DNA from: VGSZ01 sp044349155
Lineage (GTDB): Bacteria > Myxococcota > UBA727 > VGSZ01
Length of the DNA stretch: 21,272 nt
Assembly: GCA_044349155.1 (NCBI GenBank)
Contig: JBIKRQ010000069.1
Span: 1 to 21,272 of the forward strand
Direction of reading: 5' to 3'
Both the position numbers and the translations under genes were made by a program. Every line of letters starts with the position of its first letter. Position 1 is the stretch's first letter. Below are positions 1 to 7,929 of this stretch, one piece after another. Below the pieces are notes generated by a model. It made no database searches. It was not told where the DNA came from and saw only the letters and a list, made by a program, of their open reading frames with translations.

Positions 1-480
1 GGTGGGCGACGGAACCTCACCCCCCACCCCCCTCTCCATGGATGGAGAGGGGGAGCCGAGCGGGAGCAGCGTGTTGGCGAGGGCGGTGAGCTGCGCGTGG
101 GTGTCGGCGGTGCGGGCTGCGAGCTCGCCGGGCAAGCGCACCTCGGGCAGGCCGTCGGCGACCGGCAGGTACACGTGATGCCGCTGCCACACGTAGCTGA
201 CGAGGGCGGGCCACTTGATGCCCACCACCGTCAGGCACACCGCCGCCAACAGCAGCGTGGCGCCGAACGGGTGGCGCGCCGACAGCCTCGAGACCGCGAT
301 CGGTGCAGGTGCCGGCGGTGCGGGTTGTGGCTCGGGGTGCCGCTCGAGAGAAACGCTGGTGAGCGGCACGCGGGCGGCGGGCGGCGTGGGCGCAGCAACG
401 TCCGCGCCGGTGACGCGAGAAGGCTTCACCGTCGACTTCTTTCGCGCCGTGGGGCGAGCGGTGGGGTCAGTAGCGGGCAT
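1..480 (-). CDS. Membrane-anchored protein paired with MBOAT (partial, C-terminus off the left edge)
   Basis: An ATG at 480-478 opens a frame with no stop for all 160 visible codons, so the gene continues beyond the window. The start lies inside the end of the MBOAT gene (14-nt overlap, same strand), indicating translational coupling. Residues 1-70 are Pro/Ala/Arg/Lys-rich and look cytoplasmic and disordered. A hydrophobic segment at about residues 72-97 (containing GATLLLAAVCLTVVGI) is a single membrane anchor, followed by what should be the start of a periplasmic part. In alginate-type and other exopolysaccharide acetylation loci, the gene next to an MBOAT often encodes an AlgJ/AlgX- or SGNH-type partner with one N-terminal anchor. 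That role fits here, but no catalytic motif is visible. Residues around 143-155 are encoded by a perfect palindrome described separately. Confidence 0.6.
   Translation of the reverse strand, partial: MPATDPTARPTARKKSTVKPSRVTGADVAAPTPPAARVPLTSVSLERHPEPQPAPPAPAPIAVSRLSARHPFGATLLLAAVCLTVVGIKWPALVSYVWQRHHVYLPVADGLPEVRLPGELAARTADTHAQLTALANTLLPLGSPSPSMERGVGGEVPSPT
28..53. repeat. Perfect palindrome, dispersed-repeat-like
   Basis: Arms CCCCCTCTCCAT (28-39) and ATGGAGAGGGGG (42-53) are exact reverse complements separated by two bases, in a C-rich flank (21-32). The element lies in frame within the partial membrane-protein gene. Its shape resembles short dispersed palindromic elements of GC-rich bacteria. 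Copy number elsewhere in the genome cannot be seen from here. Confidence 0.7.
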
Positions 481-1849
481 AGATGAAGTCGGGGATGCCG
501 GATGGCCCAAGCTCGATGCACACCCACACGCCAAGCGTGAGGAGCGCAAACTGCAGGGGCCACGCGAGGTGAAAGACAACGGTGGGGGTGCGCAGGCGTG
601 AAGCAGCCACCTGCGCGACAAAGAAGCCGACGAGCAGCAGCAGGCCGCCGATCACGTCGAGCGTGAAGGGTTTCGAGAGGTCGCCGATGGCCTTGAGATA
701 GGCGAGGGCCGAAGCCAGGTCGGGGGCGCGAAAGAAGATCCACGCGAAGGTGACGAACGCAAACGTCGCCGGGATGCCCAACGCGCGCGGCAGGTGCAGG
801 TGCTTTGGCCACAGCCCCGCCGCGATCGACGCGAGCCCGTGCAGCGCTCCCCAGACGATGTAGTTGAGGCCCGCGCCGTGCCAGGCCCCCGACAGCACCA
901 TCGCCGCCAGCAGGTTGAACTGCGTGCGCGGACGGCCACGTCGGCTGCCCCCGAGCGGGATGTAGATGAAGTCGCGAATCCACGTCGACAGCGAGATGTG
1001 CCAGCGGTGCCAGAACTCGCGCGGACCATCAGCGAGGTACGGCAAGGCAAAGTTGTCGGCGAGGCGAAACCCCAGCAGGCGGGCAATGCCAGTGACGAGG
1101 TCGGTGAGCCCGCTGAAGTCGACGTAAATCTGCACCGCGTAGGCGCACGCCCCCAGCACGAGCTCAATACCGTTGTACGCGTCGGGGGCGGCGAACAGCG
1201 GGTCGACCCACGTCGACGCCAGCCACGACGCCACCACCAGCTTCTTGAACAAGCCGCGCACCACGAGGCCCAGTGCCGGCAGCGGCTGCTCAAACGTGCG
1301 GGGGGCGCGCAGCTGCGGCAGCAACTGCTCGGGACGACAGATGGGGCCAGCGACGATGGTGGGGAAAAACGCGAGGTACAGCGTGGTCTCGACGAAACCG
1401 GGTCGCTCGCAGCCGGGGGTCTGGCGGAAGCAACCGACGAGCAACGCAATCGCCTGAAACGTGAAGAACGACACGCCCACCGGCACCAGCAGTTCCAGCG
1501 ACAGCAGCCGATCGACCACACCGCCCTGGCCCGCCAACCACGGCGACACCGCATCGCGCAGCGGGAGATAGTATTTCAGCGCCGCGAGATAGCCGACCAA
1601 CAACACAATCCCGAGGGTAAGCCAGCGGCGTTTCCACACCCCAGCAGCGGCGCCGATCAAGCGGGTAAAGCCAAACACCGCCAGCGAAAAAACGCCAAGG
1701 GTCAGCGGCAGGCGCAGGTCGAGGCCGCCGTAGAAGGCGTACGAGAACACCAGCAGCAACACGTTCTGCACGCTGACGCGCTGACCCAACGCCCAGTAGA
1801 CGGGAAACAACACCAAAAAAGCGCAGGCGAATTCGGGGCTGAGGTACAT
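467..1849 (-). CDS. MBOAT family membrane-bound O-acyltransferase
   Basis: This 460-residue polytopic inner-membrane protein belongs to the AlgI/DltB-like membrane-bound O-acyltransferases, which move acyl (usually acetyl) groups across the membrane onto an extracytoplasmic acceptor such as an exopolysaccharide. Family landmarks seen are PVGVSFFTFQAIALL (about residue 123), the AGPICRPEQLLPQL loop (about 167), FWHRWHISLSTWIRDFIYIPLGG (from about 279), and SGAWHGAGLNYIVWGALHG, whose His324 is the expected catalytic histidine. The length is normal for the family. I start at the ATG at 1849 (MYLSPEFACAFLVLFPVYW), which gives a typical MBOAT N-terminus; the longer frame needs a TTG at 1903 and adds 18 polar residues. 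The gene overlaps its downstream partner by 14 nt. The acceptor is unknown because no polymer-synthesis gene is in view. Confidence 0.93.
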   Translation of the reverse strand: MYLSPEFACAFLVLFPVYWALGQRVSVQNVLLLVFSYAFYGGLDLRLPLTLGVFSLAVFGFTRLIGAAAGVWKRRWLTLGIVLLVGYLAALKYYLPLRDAVSPWLAGQGGVVDRLLSLELLVPVGVSFFTFQAIALLVGCFRQTPGCERPGFVETTLYLAFFPTIVAGPICRPEQLLPQLRAPRTFEQPLPALGLVVRGLFKKLVVASWLASTWVDPLFAAPDAYNGIELVLGACAYAVQIYVDFSGLTDLVTGIARLLGFRLADNFALPYLADGPREFWHRWHISLSTWIRDFIYIPLGGSRRGRPRTQFNLLAAMVLSGAWHGAGLNYIVWGALHGLASIAAGLWPKHLHLPRALGIPATFAFVTFAWIFFRAPDLASALAYLKAIGDLSKPFTLDVIGGLLLLVGFFVAQVAASRLRTPTVVFHLAWPLQFALLTLGVWVCIELGPSGIPDFIYARY

Positions 1850-1941
1850 GGATTTCGCGTCTTGTCGAGCAGCGCTGAAGGGTACTGATGTGCCAGGCGG
1901 CAACGTTCAGAGGGTGTCTTTGATCGGCGGCGGAGCGGCGG

Positions 1942-1959
1942 GTCTGATCTGTCTGATCT
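1942..1959. repeat. Tandem 9-bp direct repeat in the divergent intergenic region
   Basis: GTCTGATCT occurs twice head to tail (1942-1950 and 1951-1959) between the divergent MBOAT and sigma-factor genes. It could be an operator or promoter element, but no matching regulator is known. Confidence 0.4.
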
Positions 1960-1987
1960 GCGCGAGCGCTTAGCAGACTTCACGGCC

Positions 1988-2008
1988 CACGGCATCGCGA
2001 TCGCCGTG
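1988..2008. promoter_or_regulatory. Inverted repeat upstream of the sigma-factor start
   Basis: CACGGC (1988-1993) and GCCGTG (2003-2008) flank ATCGCGATC, which itself contains the palindrome ATCGCGAT. The repeat ends 14 bases before the ATG at 2023, so it could be an operator or a leader hairpin affecting sigma-factor expression. No experimental or family support is available. Confidence 0.3.
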
Positions 2009-2022
2009 ACAGATCTACGCGC

Positions 2023-2661
2023 ATGGCCCAAACAGGAAGGGTGTCGCGTGCTGCCTCTGCCACTGCTGCGGTGTTGACGTCGTCGCTCGTGTCGAGCGGG
2101 GACGCGGGCGAGCGCGTGAGCGACACAGTGCGGGCACCTGCACCAACATTCACCGACATCTACGCCGCCCAGGTGCGCTGGGTGTGGCGCGCGTTGTGGC
2201 GGCTGGGCGTGCCCGACCGCGACCTCGAAGACGTGGCCCACGACGTGTTCGTGGTCGTGCACAGAAAGCTCGCCGATTACGACCCGCAACGTCCGCTGCG
2301 GCCCTGGTTGTTTGGCATCTGCTTTCGCACCGCCCTCGATCGTCGCCGCAAGCACGCCGTCACGCGCGAAGAGCCCACCGCGGCCGCCGCCAAAGGGGCC
2401 GACGACGCCGTCGATGTCGAAGCGATCGACGGGTTCGCGCTCGTGCACCGGCAGCAGCAGCAGGCCCTCGTGCAAGCGGCGTTGTCGACGTTACCGCTCG
2501 AGCAACGGGCTGTGCTCGTGTTGCACGAGCTCGAAGGCGTCGCGGTCGCCGATTGCGTCGGCGTGCTCGAAGCGCCGCTGAACACGCTGTACTCGCGGCT
2601 GCGCCTGGCGCGGCTGGCGTTTGCCCGCGCGGTGGCGCGTTTGGGCGGGAGTCACCCATGA
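2023..2661 (+). CDS. ECF-type RNA polymerase sigma factor
   Basis: This 212-residue sigma-70-family factor of extracytoplasmic-function type directs core RNA polymerase to a stress- or envelope-related regulon. Region 2 spans about residues 42-110, with the DLEDVAHDVFVVVHRKLADYD and PWLFGICFRTALDRRRK helices. Region 4 is at about 150-205, with LSTLPLEQRAVLVLHELEG and the helix-turn-helix VADCVGVLEAPLNTLYSRLRLAR. A low-complexity linker separates them. The first about 40 residues are Ala/Ser-rich and not part of the fold, so the GTG at 2116 (VSDTVRAPAP) is a possible alternative start. The stop overlaps the ATG of the following membrane protein by 4 nt (ATGA), the classic layout of a sigma factor with its regulator. 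The divergent upstream region contains two candidate regulatory repeats. Confidence 0.9.
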   Translation: MAQTGRVSRAASATAAVLTSSLVSSGDAGERVSDTVRAPAPTFTDIYAAQVRWVWRALWRLGVPDRDLEDVAHDVFVVVHRKLADYDPQRPLRPWLFGICFRTALDRRRKHAVTREEPTAAAAKGADDAVDVEAIDGFALVHRQQQQALVQAALSTLPLEQRAVLVLHELEGVAVADCVGVLEAPLNTLYSRLRLARLAFARAVARLGGSHP

Positions 2662-3671
2662 CCCTCAACGACCCGCTCTCCACCGACGACGTCGACGACG
2701 ACCTGCCGCCCCACCTGCGCGCACTGCTCGCCGATCACACCACGGGGCCCGCGTTGTCGGCGTCGGCCGAGCGCCGGTTGTTGGCGCGTGTCGTGATGAC
2801 CGTGGGCGCTGCCGCCGTGATCGGTGCAGGCACAGCCGCGAGCACGGCCGCCGCGTCGTCGAGCATCGCCTCGACCGGTGGGGCCACCGCGGCAACAGCA
2901 ACAGCAACAGCAACAGCAACGGCAACAGCAACAGCAACAGCCGCGACGACGGTGGGATCGTTCACGTCGGCAGTGGTGTTCAAAGTGGCAGTGGGGGTGA
3001 TGGGGGTGATGGGGGTGATGGGGGTGGGGGCATCGGTGGGTGTTGTGGGGACAGCACTCACCGCGCACGACGAGCCGACGGTGGTGACGACGACAACAGC
3101 GACGAACACGACGAGCACAGCACCCGCAGTGTCTGCTGCGCCGGTCGTGCCACTCGCGCCGTCACCACCCGCGGCCGATGCCACAGCGCTCGATGCCACA
3201 GCGCTCGATGCCACAGCGCTCGATGCCACAGCGCTCGATGCCACAGCGCTCGATGCCACAGCGGTCGTTACCGAAGCACCAGCTGTCGTCGTCGTCGACG
3301 AACCCGTGCACAGCGCTCGTCGGCCGCGCGATGCAGCGGTCGCTGTTGCTGCAGTTCAAGCCGAACCCGCGCACGTCGAGGGTGATGCCCACGTCGAGCT
3401 CGACGAGGTCGCAGCGCTGGCCGTCGTGCGCGACACGTTGGCAGCGGGCCACGCGCAACGCGCCTTGAGCATGCTCGATGGCCTCGACCGCGATGCGGCG
3501 TCGACGCGGTTTGCCGAGGAGCGGCTGGCGTTGCGCGTGATCGCCCTGGCGCGCGCGGGCTTGCCCGAGGCCGCAGCGTCGTTGTCGACGACGTTCTTTG
3601 CGCGCTTCCCCGACAGCTTGTTGACCGCACGGGTGCAAGCGGCGGTCGCACCACCGGCGCGCACGCCCTGA
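2658..3671 (+). CDS. Single-span membrane protein coupled to the ECF sigma factor, putative anti-sigma-like regulator with tandem repeats
   Basis: This 337-residue protein begins at the ATG overlapping the sigma-factor stop, so the two are translationally coupled. The N-terminal 60 residues are acidic and polar and could bind the sigma factor, but no zinc-binding anti-sigma motif is visible. Hydrophobic stretches lie at about 50-66 and 98-135 (the latter with three GVM units), suggesting one or two membrane spans. A Thr/Ala/Pro/Val-rich extracytoplasmic region contains six DATAL-type repeats (residues 174-203). The C-terminal about 90 residues (LAAGHAQRALSMLDGLDRD, then LALRVIALARAGLPEAAASL) look like a short TPR-like helical unit. 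Similar sigma/membrane-protein pairs are common in myxobacteria. The regulatory role is inferred from position and topology, not from a recognised domain. Confidence 0.8.
   Translation: MTLNDPLSTDDVDDDLPPHLRALLADHTTGPALSASAERRLLARVVMTVGAAAVIGAGTAASTAAASSSIASTGGATAATATATATATATATATAATTVGSFTSAVVFKVAVGVMGVMGVMGVGASVGVVGTALTAHDEPTVVTTTTATNTTSTAPAVSAAPVVPLAPSPPAADATALDATALDATALDATALDATALDATAVVTEAPAVVVVDEPVHSARRPRDAAVAVAAVQAEPAHVEGDAHVELDEVAALAVVRDTLAAGHAQRALSMLDGLDRDAASTRFAEERLALRVIALARAGLPEAAASLSTTFFARFPDSLLTARVQAAVAPPARTP
2892..2939 (+). repeat. Hexanucleotide GCAACA repeat, 8 units, in frame
   Basis: There are eight head-to-tail GCAACA units (the fifth is GCAACG), encoding alternating Ala-Thr within the anti-sigma-like gene. 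The unit length is a multiple of three, so gain or loss keeps the frame. Confidence 0.95.
2997..3023 (+). repeat. 9-bp GTGATGGGG repeat, 3 units, in frame
   Basis: Three exact units encode Val-Met-Gly repeats inside the predicted membrane segment of the anti-sigma-like protein. The repeat could vary membrane-span length without a frameshift. Confidence 0.9.
3177..3266 (+). repeat. 15-bp GATGCCACAGCGCTC repeat, 6 units, in frame
   Basis: Five exact copies and a sixth ending in GTC encode five DATAL pentapeptides and one DATAV. The near-identity at the DNA level indicates recent expansion rather than ancient protein repeats. Confidence 0.97.
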
Positions 3672-3743
3672 GTTCCAGGCGGCTCTGCGTCTCGTCACGT
3701 GCAGCGCTGTTGACGGCGAGGCGTACCACCGGAACAACCGCCC

Positions 3744-4910
3744 ATGGGTTTTCAAACACGTTTGCAGCTCGTGAACCTCGACGCGGCCGAAGCAGCACTC
3801 GCCGACATGGCGATGCCACGGCGCCCACCGGGCCAGGCACCGCTCGACGACGTGTTGGCGCAGGCCTTCTCGCAGCGCACGAAGGCCCCGGCGGTTGCTG
3901 CACGCGCCATCGTTGCGCGACTCCTTGAGAACGCCGCGCGCGCGTTGCCCGACCTGGTGCTGCGCAACATCGCCGTCACCCACGTGCCGCTGCACATGCC
4001 CGACGACGTGCAGGCGGCGCTGTCGGGCCTCGAGTACGGCTCGATGCGCTCGGTGCTGGCGCCGTACGTGCCGAAGACGGTCGCGGCAGCTGTGTCGACG
4101 CGGCTCGACAACGACGACAACGCCAGCTGTGGCGCGTGGTTCTCGCCGGCACAAGCAGCCGAAGCCGCCGACACACTCCATCGCGCGCTCGCGGCCGGTG
4201 CGCCCACTCCCCTTGCCGCGCTGCTCGGGCTGTTTCGCGCGGCGCAACGGGCAGGTCTGGCGGTGTGTGAATGCATGCTGCCGGCGGGTGACCGGGGCGC
4301 GTTGTCGTCGTCAGCCTGGCTGCACTGGCCCGGTGTGCCCGTGTTGCTGCAGCACCCCCTGATGGCCGGCGATTGGCACCAGCTGCTCGACGGCGTGTCT
4401 GGCGTGTCGAGTCTCTCGCCCGGTGATTTCGATGACCTCGTGCTGGCACTTGTGCAGTCCCCCGTCGTCGGCGAGGCGCGCACGGTGGCCCACATGGTGC
4501 TGATTGCGGCTGCTGCACGTGTCCAGAGCACCCCGGGTTTCTGCGCTGCCGTCGAGCGCGCACTTGATGACGTCGACGCGAACAGTGCCAGCAACACCGT
4601 GCAACGCGCGCTGCTGCACGTGCAGCTTCGACGCCACACCGCTGTCAGCGCGCGCCCCGGTCCGGCCCCCGACGTGCTGCTCCGCGTTGCTGCGCTCGCA
4701 ACGGAAGAGCACGCCATCGCGCTCGTCACCCACGCCGTGCAGTACGGACTGCTCGATGCGGCGTGGCTGCTGCATCTGCTGACGCGACTGTCGGCAACGC
4801 TGTCGCGCAAGACACGCGCGCGGCTGGCGATGCTGCTGCAAGACGCGCCGCCATCGGTGCGCAACGTCCTCGACGAGGCCCCTGCCCCGACACGCGTGTT
4901 TGCGCTCTGA
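3744..4910 (+). CDS. Uncharacterised alanine-rich helical protein
   Basis: I do not recognise this 388-residue protein. It starts with MGFQTRLQLVNLD and has no signal peptide or convincing membrane span, so it is probably cytoplasmic. The sequence is Ala/Leu/Val-rich with many predicted amphipathic helices (for example AAEAADTLHRALAAG, LAALLGLFRAAQRAG, LLDAAWLLHLLTRLSA), reminiscent of an alpha-helical repeat scaffold. Several segments contain Trp and Cys (CGAWFSP, CECMLPAGD, SSAWLHWPGVP) with no obvious metal-binding spacing. It lies 72 nt after the anti-sigma-like gene and 126 nt before the vWA lipoprotein, on the same strand, and could be cotranscribed with either. Codon usage matches its neighbours, supporting a real gene. 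The function is unknown. Confidence 0.75.
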   Translation: MGFQTRLQLVNLDAAEAALADMAMPRRPPGQAPLDDVLAQAFSQRTKAPAVAARAIVARLLENAARALPDLVLRNIAVTHVPLHMPDDVQAALSGLEYGSMRSVLAPYVPKTVAAAVSTRLDNDDNASCGAWFSPAQAAEAADTLHRALAAGAPTPLAALLGLFRAAQRAGLAVCECMLPAGDRGALSSSAWLHWPGVPVLLQHPLMAGDWHQLLDGVSGVSSLSPGDFDDLVLALVQSPVVGEARTVAHMVLIAAAARVQSTPGFCAAVERALDDVDANSASNTVQRALLHVQLRRHTAVSARPGPAPDVLLRVAALATEEHAIALVTHAVQYGLLDAAWLLHLLTRLSATLSRKTRARLAMLLQDAPPSVRNVLDEAPAPTRVFAL

Positions 4911-5036
4911 GTGCAACGCATCGGCGAATGCACTGGCGAATGCACTGACAGATCTCGCCACGCGCACCAAACACCAGACACACCACGATGTCGCGCCGCA
5001 GATGGCGGTGCACGTCGTCAGCACGGGGGAAGTTGT

Positions 5037-6188
5037 ATGCGTCGTTTGTCGAGCGCGTCGTTGTTGTCGCTGTCGTTGGCGTTGTCGTCGTCGTGCACGG
5101 TCGAGTACGACCTGCAGGGTCCAGCACCAAACCGGCCGCGGGCGTTGGCGGTGGAGCGTCCGCTCGATGTGCTGTTCGTCGTCGACAACTCAGCGTCGAT
5201 GGAGAACGAGCACGCCCAGTTGCTGCGCTCGGTGTTCAATGAAGCCTGCCCGATCACCGATGTCACCAATGTGCCCGAGCAGTACAGAAACCCTGACCGC
5301 CAAACCTTCGACGACCTCGCAGCGGTGTGCGGCTTGAGCCAGCTGTTGGCGGCGATGGACGGCGACTTTCATCTGGGTGTGATCACCACCGACGTCGGCC
5401 TGTACGACGAGCGGTTCTCGGCCGGACTGGACCACACCAACGTCCACGAGCCGACCACGATGCGCGGCTGCCTGCAGGGACCGGGCGTCATCACCAGCGA
5501 CGACGACATCGCAAAAACGTTCTCCGCCGCCATCGCTGGTGTTGGCACCTACGGTTCGTCGATCGAGCGCGGCCTGGATGCGGTCGAGGTGTTCCTCGAT
5601 CCCGACAGCCGCCGCGCGCCCGGCTGCGAAAACGACCTCGATGGCTTTCTGCGCAACAACGGTCGCCTCGTCGTTGTGTTTGTCGCCGACGAAGACGACT
5701 GCAGCCACCGCGATGGCGCCACTGGGTTCCCAAACGAACTCGAGAACGAACCCCAAGGCCCCGGTGAGTTTGTCAGTCTGTTTTTGGACTACGACACACG
5801 CAACTGCGTCAGCCGTGCCAATGAGCTCGCGACGGTGCAGAGCTACCACGACATGCTCGCGCGCCTCGTGTTGTCGGGTCGCACCAGCGACGTGCTCGTC
5901 AGCGTAATTGGTGGTGCGATCGAAACCGACGGCGGGATGGAGGCCTCCGCGTGCATCGCAACCGGCGACGGCAGCGTGAGCAGCATCTGCGCGCCGGTCT
6001 TCGGCACCGGCAACAGATGCACTTCAGAAGAGAACTGTTGCACGGCTGACAGCGCCGACCGCTACATCAAGCTCGCCCGGCAGATGAACGCGGACAGCCT
6101 GGTGGGCTCGATCTGCAGCACCAGCTTTCTCGACGTGGTGTTGCCGCTGTTTCGCCAAAGTGAGCTCGGTGGCGAAGAGGTGTTTTGA
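5037..6188 (+). CDS. von Willebrand factor A domain lipoprotein
   Basis: This is a 383-residue predicted outer-envelope lipoprotein. The start is set by the ATG at 5037, preceded by a GGGGGA ribosome-binding site, and by an N-terminus typical of a lipoprotein signal: MRRL, a Ser/Leu-rich core, then SSSC with the lipidated Cys at residue 20. The longer frame from 4911 lacks these. A vWA fold follows. It has a metal-ion-dependent adhesion site D50-N-S52-A-S54 in VLFVVDNSASM, a second element in GVITTDVG, and VVFVADEDDCS around the third. Many cysteines in the last third (ENCCTADS, SICSTS) suggest disulfides. Such vWA lipoproteins are abundant in myxobacteria and presumably bind protein partners outside the cell. 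Ligand unknown. The gene converges on the DUF1275 gene with only 6 nt between stops. Confidence 0.88.
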   Translation: MRRLSSASLLSLSLALSSSCTVEYDLQGPAPNRPRALAVERPLDVLFVVDNSASMENEHAQLLRSVFNEACPITDVTNVPEQYRNPDRQTFDDLAAVCGLSQLLAAMDGDFHLGVITTDVGLYDERFSAGLDHTNVHEPTTMRGCLQGPGVITSDDDIAKTFSAAIAGVGTYGSSIERGLDAVEVFLDPDSRRAPGCENDLDGFLRNNGRLVVVFVADEDDCSHRDGATGFPNELENEPQGPGEFVSLFLDYDTRNCVSRANELATVQSYHDMLARLVLSGRTSDVLVSVIGGAIETDGGMEASACIATGDGSVSSICAPVFGTGNRCTSEENCCTADSADRYIKLARQMNADSLVGSICSTSFLDVVLPLFRQSELGGEEVF

Positions 6189-6194
6189 CGGCGG

Positions 6195-6848
6195 CTACGC
6201 CTGCTGACGCAGGATCGATGCCCCGCTGGCCGCCAGCAAGCACAGCACCACCGGCACCGCCAACACGCCGTAGCCGAGGGTGGCCCACAGCGCCGAGGTC
6301 GCCACACCGCCGAGAAAGAACCCCGACAACAGCGCGGCGTGCACCTTGAGTTCACGCCGTCGGTCGTTGCCGCGCAACGCGAAGGCGAGGTTCACGCCGA
6401 GATCGGTGACCACGCCCGTGAGGTGCGAGGTGCGCAACACAGCCCCGCTCCACGTCGTCAGCATGCCGTTTTGCAGCCCCGCCGACATCGCCGCCAACGC
6501 CACCGCCGCCGTGTGGCCGCGGGCAAACAAGCCCCACGCCACCAGCAGCAACAAGGCCTCAAGCACGAGCGCCCAGCCGTAGCGCCGCCCACGTCGGACC
6601 TCGGGCGAACCAACGATCAAGCCCGAGCACAGCGCGCCTGCGAAGAACGCGGCGACGACACCAGCAGCGCGCAGCGCGTCGTCGACGTTGCCCTGTTGCA
6701 GCGCCAACGCGCCGCTGGTGACCGTGCCCGTCACGTGCGTGGTGGCCCCATGAAACACGCCCAACAGGCCCACCGCATTGACGCTGCCCGTGATGAACGT
6801 GAGCAGCACCGCTCCAACAACGATCCAACGCGGCGAAGCATCGTGCAT
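6195..6848 (-). CDS. DUF1275 (YoaK-like) family membrane protein
   Basis: This 217-residue inner-membrane protein has about six hydrophobic segments. Family signatures are present: FITGSVNAVGLLGVFHGATTHVTGTV near the N-terminus, and MSAGLQNGMLTTWSGAVLRTSHLTGVVTDLG in the middle. DUF1275 proteins have no firmly established substrate; they are widely annotated as YoaK-type membrane proteins of unknown function. The start is placed at the ATG at 6848 (MHDASPRWIVVGAVLL), because the upstream extension to 6926 is Cys/Arg-rich and would overlap the preceding gene. It follows the NuoM-like gene by 43 nt on the same strand, so it may be the last gene of the carbon-uptake operon, although this could be coincidental. 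Confidence 0.9.
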   Translation of the reverse strand: MHDASPRWIVVGAVLLTFITGSVNAVGLLGVFHGATTHVTGTVTSGALALQQGNVDDALRAAGVVAAFFAGALCSGLIVGSPEVRRGRRYGWALVLEALLLLVAWGLFARGHTAAVALAAMSAGLQNGMLTTWSGAVLRTSHLTGVVTDLGVNLAFALRGNDRRRELKVHAALLSGFFLGGVATSALWATLGYGVLAVPVVLCLLAASGASILRQQA

Positions 6849-6891
6849 GACGACGATGTACCAGCTCTGACCACCGGAAGCCGCGCACCGC

Positions 6892-7929
6892 CTACAGCGC
6901 GTGCAACACGAGCTGTGGAACCACACCGCACACGAGCACGATGCCCGTGAGCACCAGCAGCGCCGTCACGAGCGGCGAACACGGCTGCGCGGCCTTCACC
7001 ACCTCGGGACGGGGCACGCCGCCAAACAGGCCCGTGTAGACCTTGTAAAACGCGATCGCGTTCATGCTCGACGCGAAGATGAACACGATGGTCAGCACGG
7101 GTTGGTGCTCGAACAGTTCATGAAACAGCAGGTCCTCAGCAACAAACGTGACGCCGCCGGGCAAGCCGACAAACAACCAGCCCATCACGAGCAGCACCGC
7201 CCCCGTCGTGGGCGCCAACAGCGCGAGGCCGTTGTCGGGGGCAAGCTCGGTGACGTTGAAACGACGACGCAGTTGTTCGATCGCCGACAACAACGCCAAC
7301 GTGCCTGCACCACAGCCGATGGCCATCATCACGGCGGCCGCGTCACCGGCTTCAGCGCCCAACGCGCCCGCGAGCAACAACGACCCCTGCGACCACGCCA
7401 CCGCCACCACCGAGCGCGACGCCGACGTGCGCACGAGCGCCAGCCCGGCTTGCAACACGGCACTCACCACGCACACCACGGTGAGCACTTCGATCGCCTG
7501 CTCCGAGTGGTGCAGTGCCGAGTGGCTGAGCGCGCGTATCGCGAGGGCCACGCCTGGCTGCGCCACAGCGAACACCATGAAGTCCGACGGCGGCAGACGA
7601 CGGCGCAGCTGCTCCATCCACAGGTGGGCGGGGACCACACCTGCAACCACCGCCACCGACACCGCCAACAGCCACATGGGCGCATCGGGCAAGCCCAGCA
7701 GCACGCCCGCCGCGATGGTGGGCAGCACCAGCAGCCACGGCACACGACGCGACGCCACCATCGCCCAACCCACGATGCCCAACCACGCCATCGCGGTCAC
7801 CACGCGATCGACGGGCAGCCACAGCACCAGCAGCGCCACAGCAGCCACCGCGCGCAACACGCGAGCACGAGCGTTGGGCACGAGCGACAACGGGTCGTTG
7901 TGATCGACGACAGCCACAGCGTTGCTCAT
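6892..7929 (-). CDS. Shortened NuoM-like proton-conducting transporter family protein, putative extra DAB subunit
   Basis: This 345-residue polytopic membrane protein aligns by eye with the second half of complex I antiporter-like subunits (NuoM/ND4). AVVAGVVPAHLWM (residues 93-105) corresponds to the NuoM AVKMPMVPLHGWL region; Val95 sits where the conserved channel Lys should be. SASRSVVAVAWSQG fits the region after DLKRLVAYSS. GLPGGVTFVAEDL matches the GLPG..GFVGEF loop, with Glu265 retained. Relative to about 500-residue relatives it lacks roughly the first three helices, including the one carrying the essential Glu. It overlaps dabB by 4 nt (ATGA), so it is made with DabB. It may be a structural partner of DabA/DabB rather than an independent ion pump. 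The minimal described DAB system has only DabA and DabB. Confidence 0.8.
   Translation of the reverse strand: MSNAVAVVDHNDPLSLVPNARARVLRAVAAVALLVLWLPVDRVVTAMAWLGIVGWAMVASRRVPWLLVLPTIAAGVLLGLPDAPMWLLAVSVAVVAGVVPAHLWMEQLRRRLPPSDFMVFAVAQPGVALAIRALSHSALHHSEQAIEVLTVVCVVSAVLQAGLALVRTSASRSVVAVAWSQGSLLLAGALGAEAGDAAAVMMAIGCGAGTLALLSAIEQLRRRFNVTELAPDNGLALLAPTTGAVLLVMGWLFVGLPGGVTFVAEDLLFHELFEHQPVLTIVFIFASSMNAIAFYKVYTGLFGGVPRPEVVKAAQPCSPLVTALLVLTGIVLVCGVVPQLVLHAL

Noticed and set aside
794..1888. Long plus-strand open frame antisense to the MBOAT gene
   Set aside because: It is composed of Arg/Gln/His-rich sequence without any domain, typical of the shadow frame of a GC-rich gene; the minus-strand MBOAT motifs are unambiguous.
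3177..3266. Six regularly spaced repeats as a CRISPR array
   Set aside because: The 15-bp units are contiguous with no spacers and are translated in frame as DATAL repeats.
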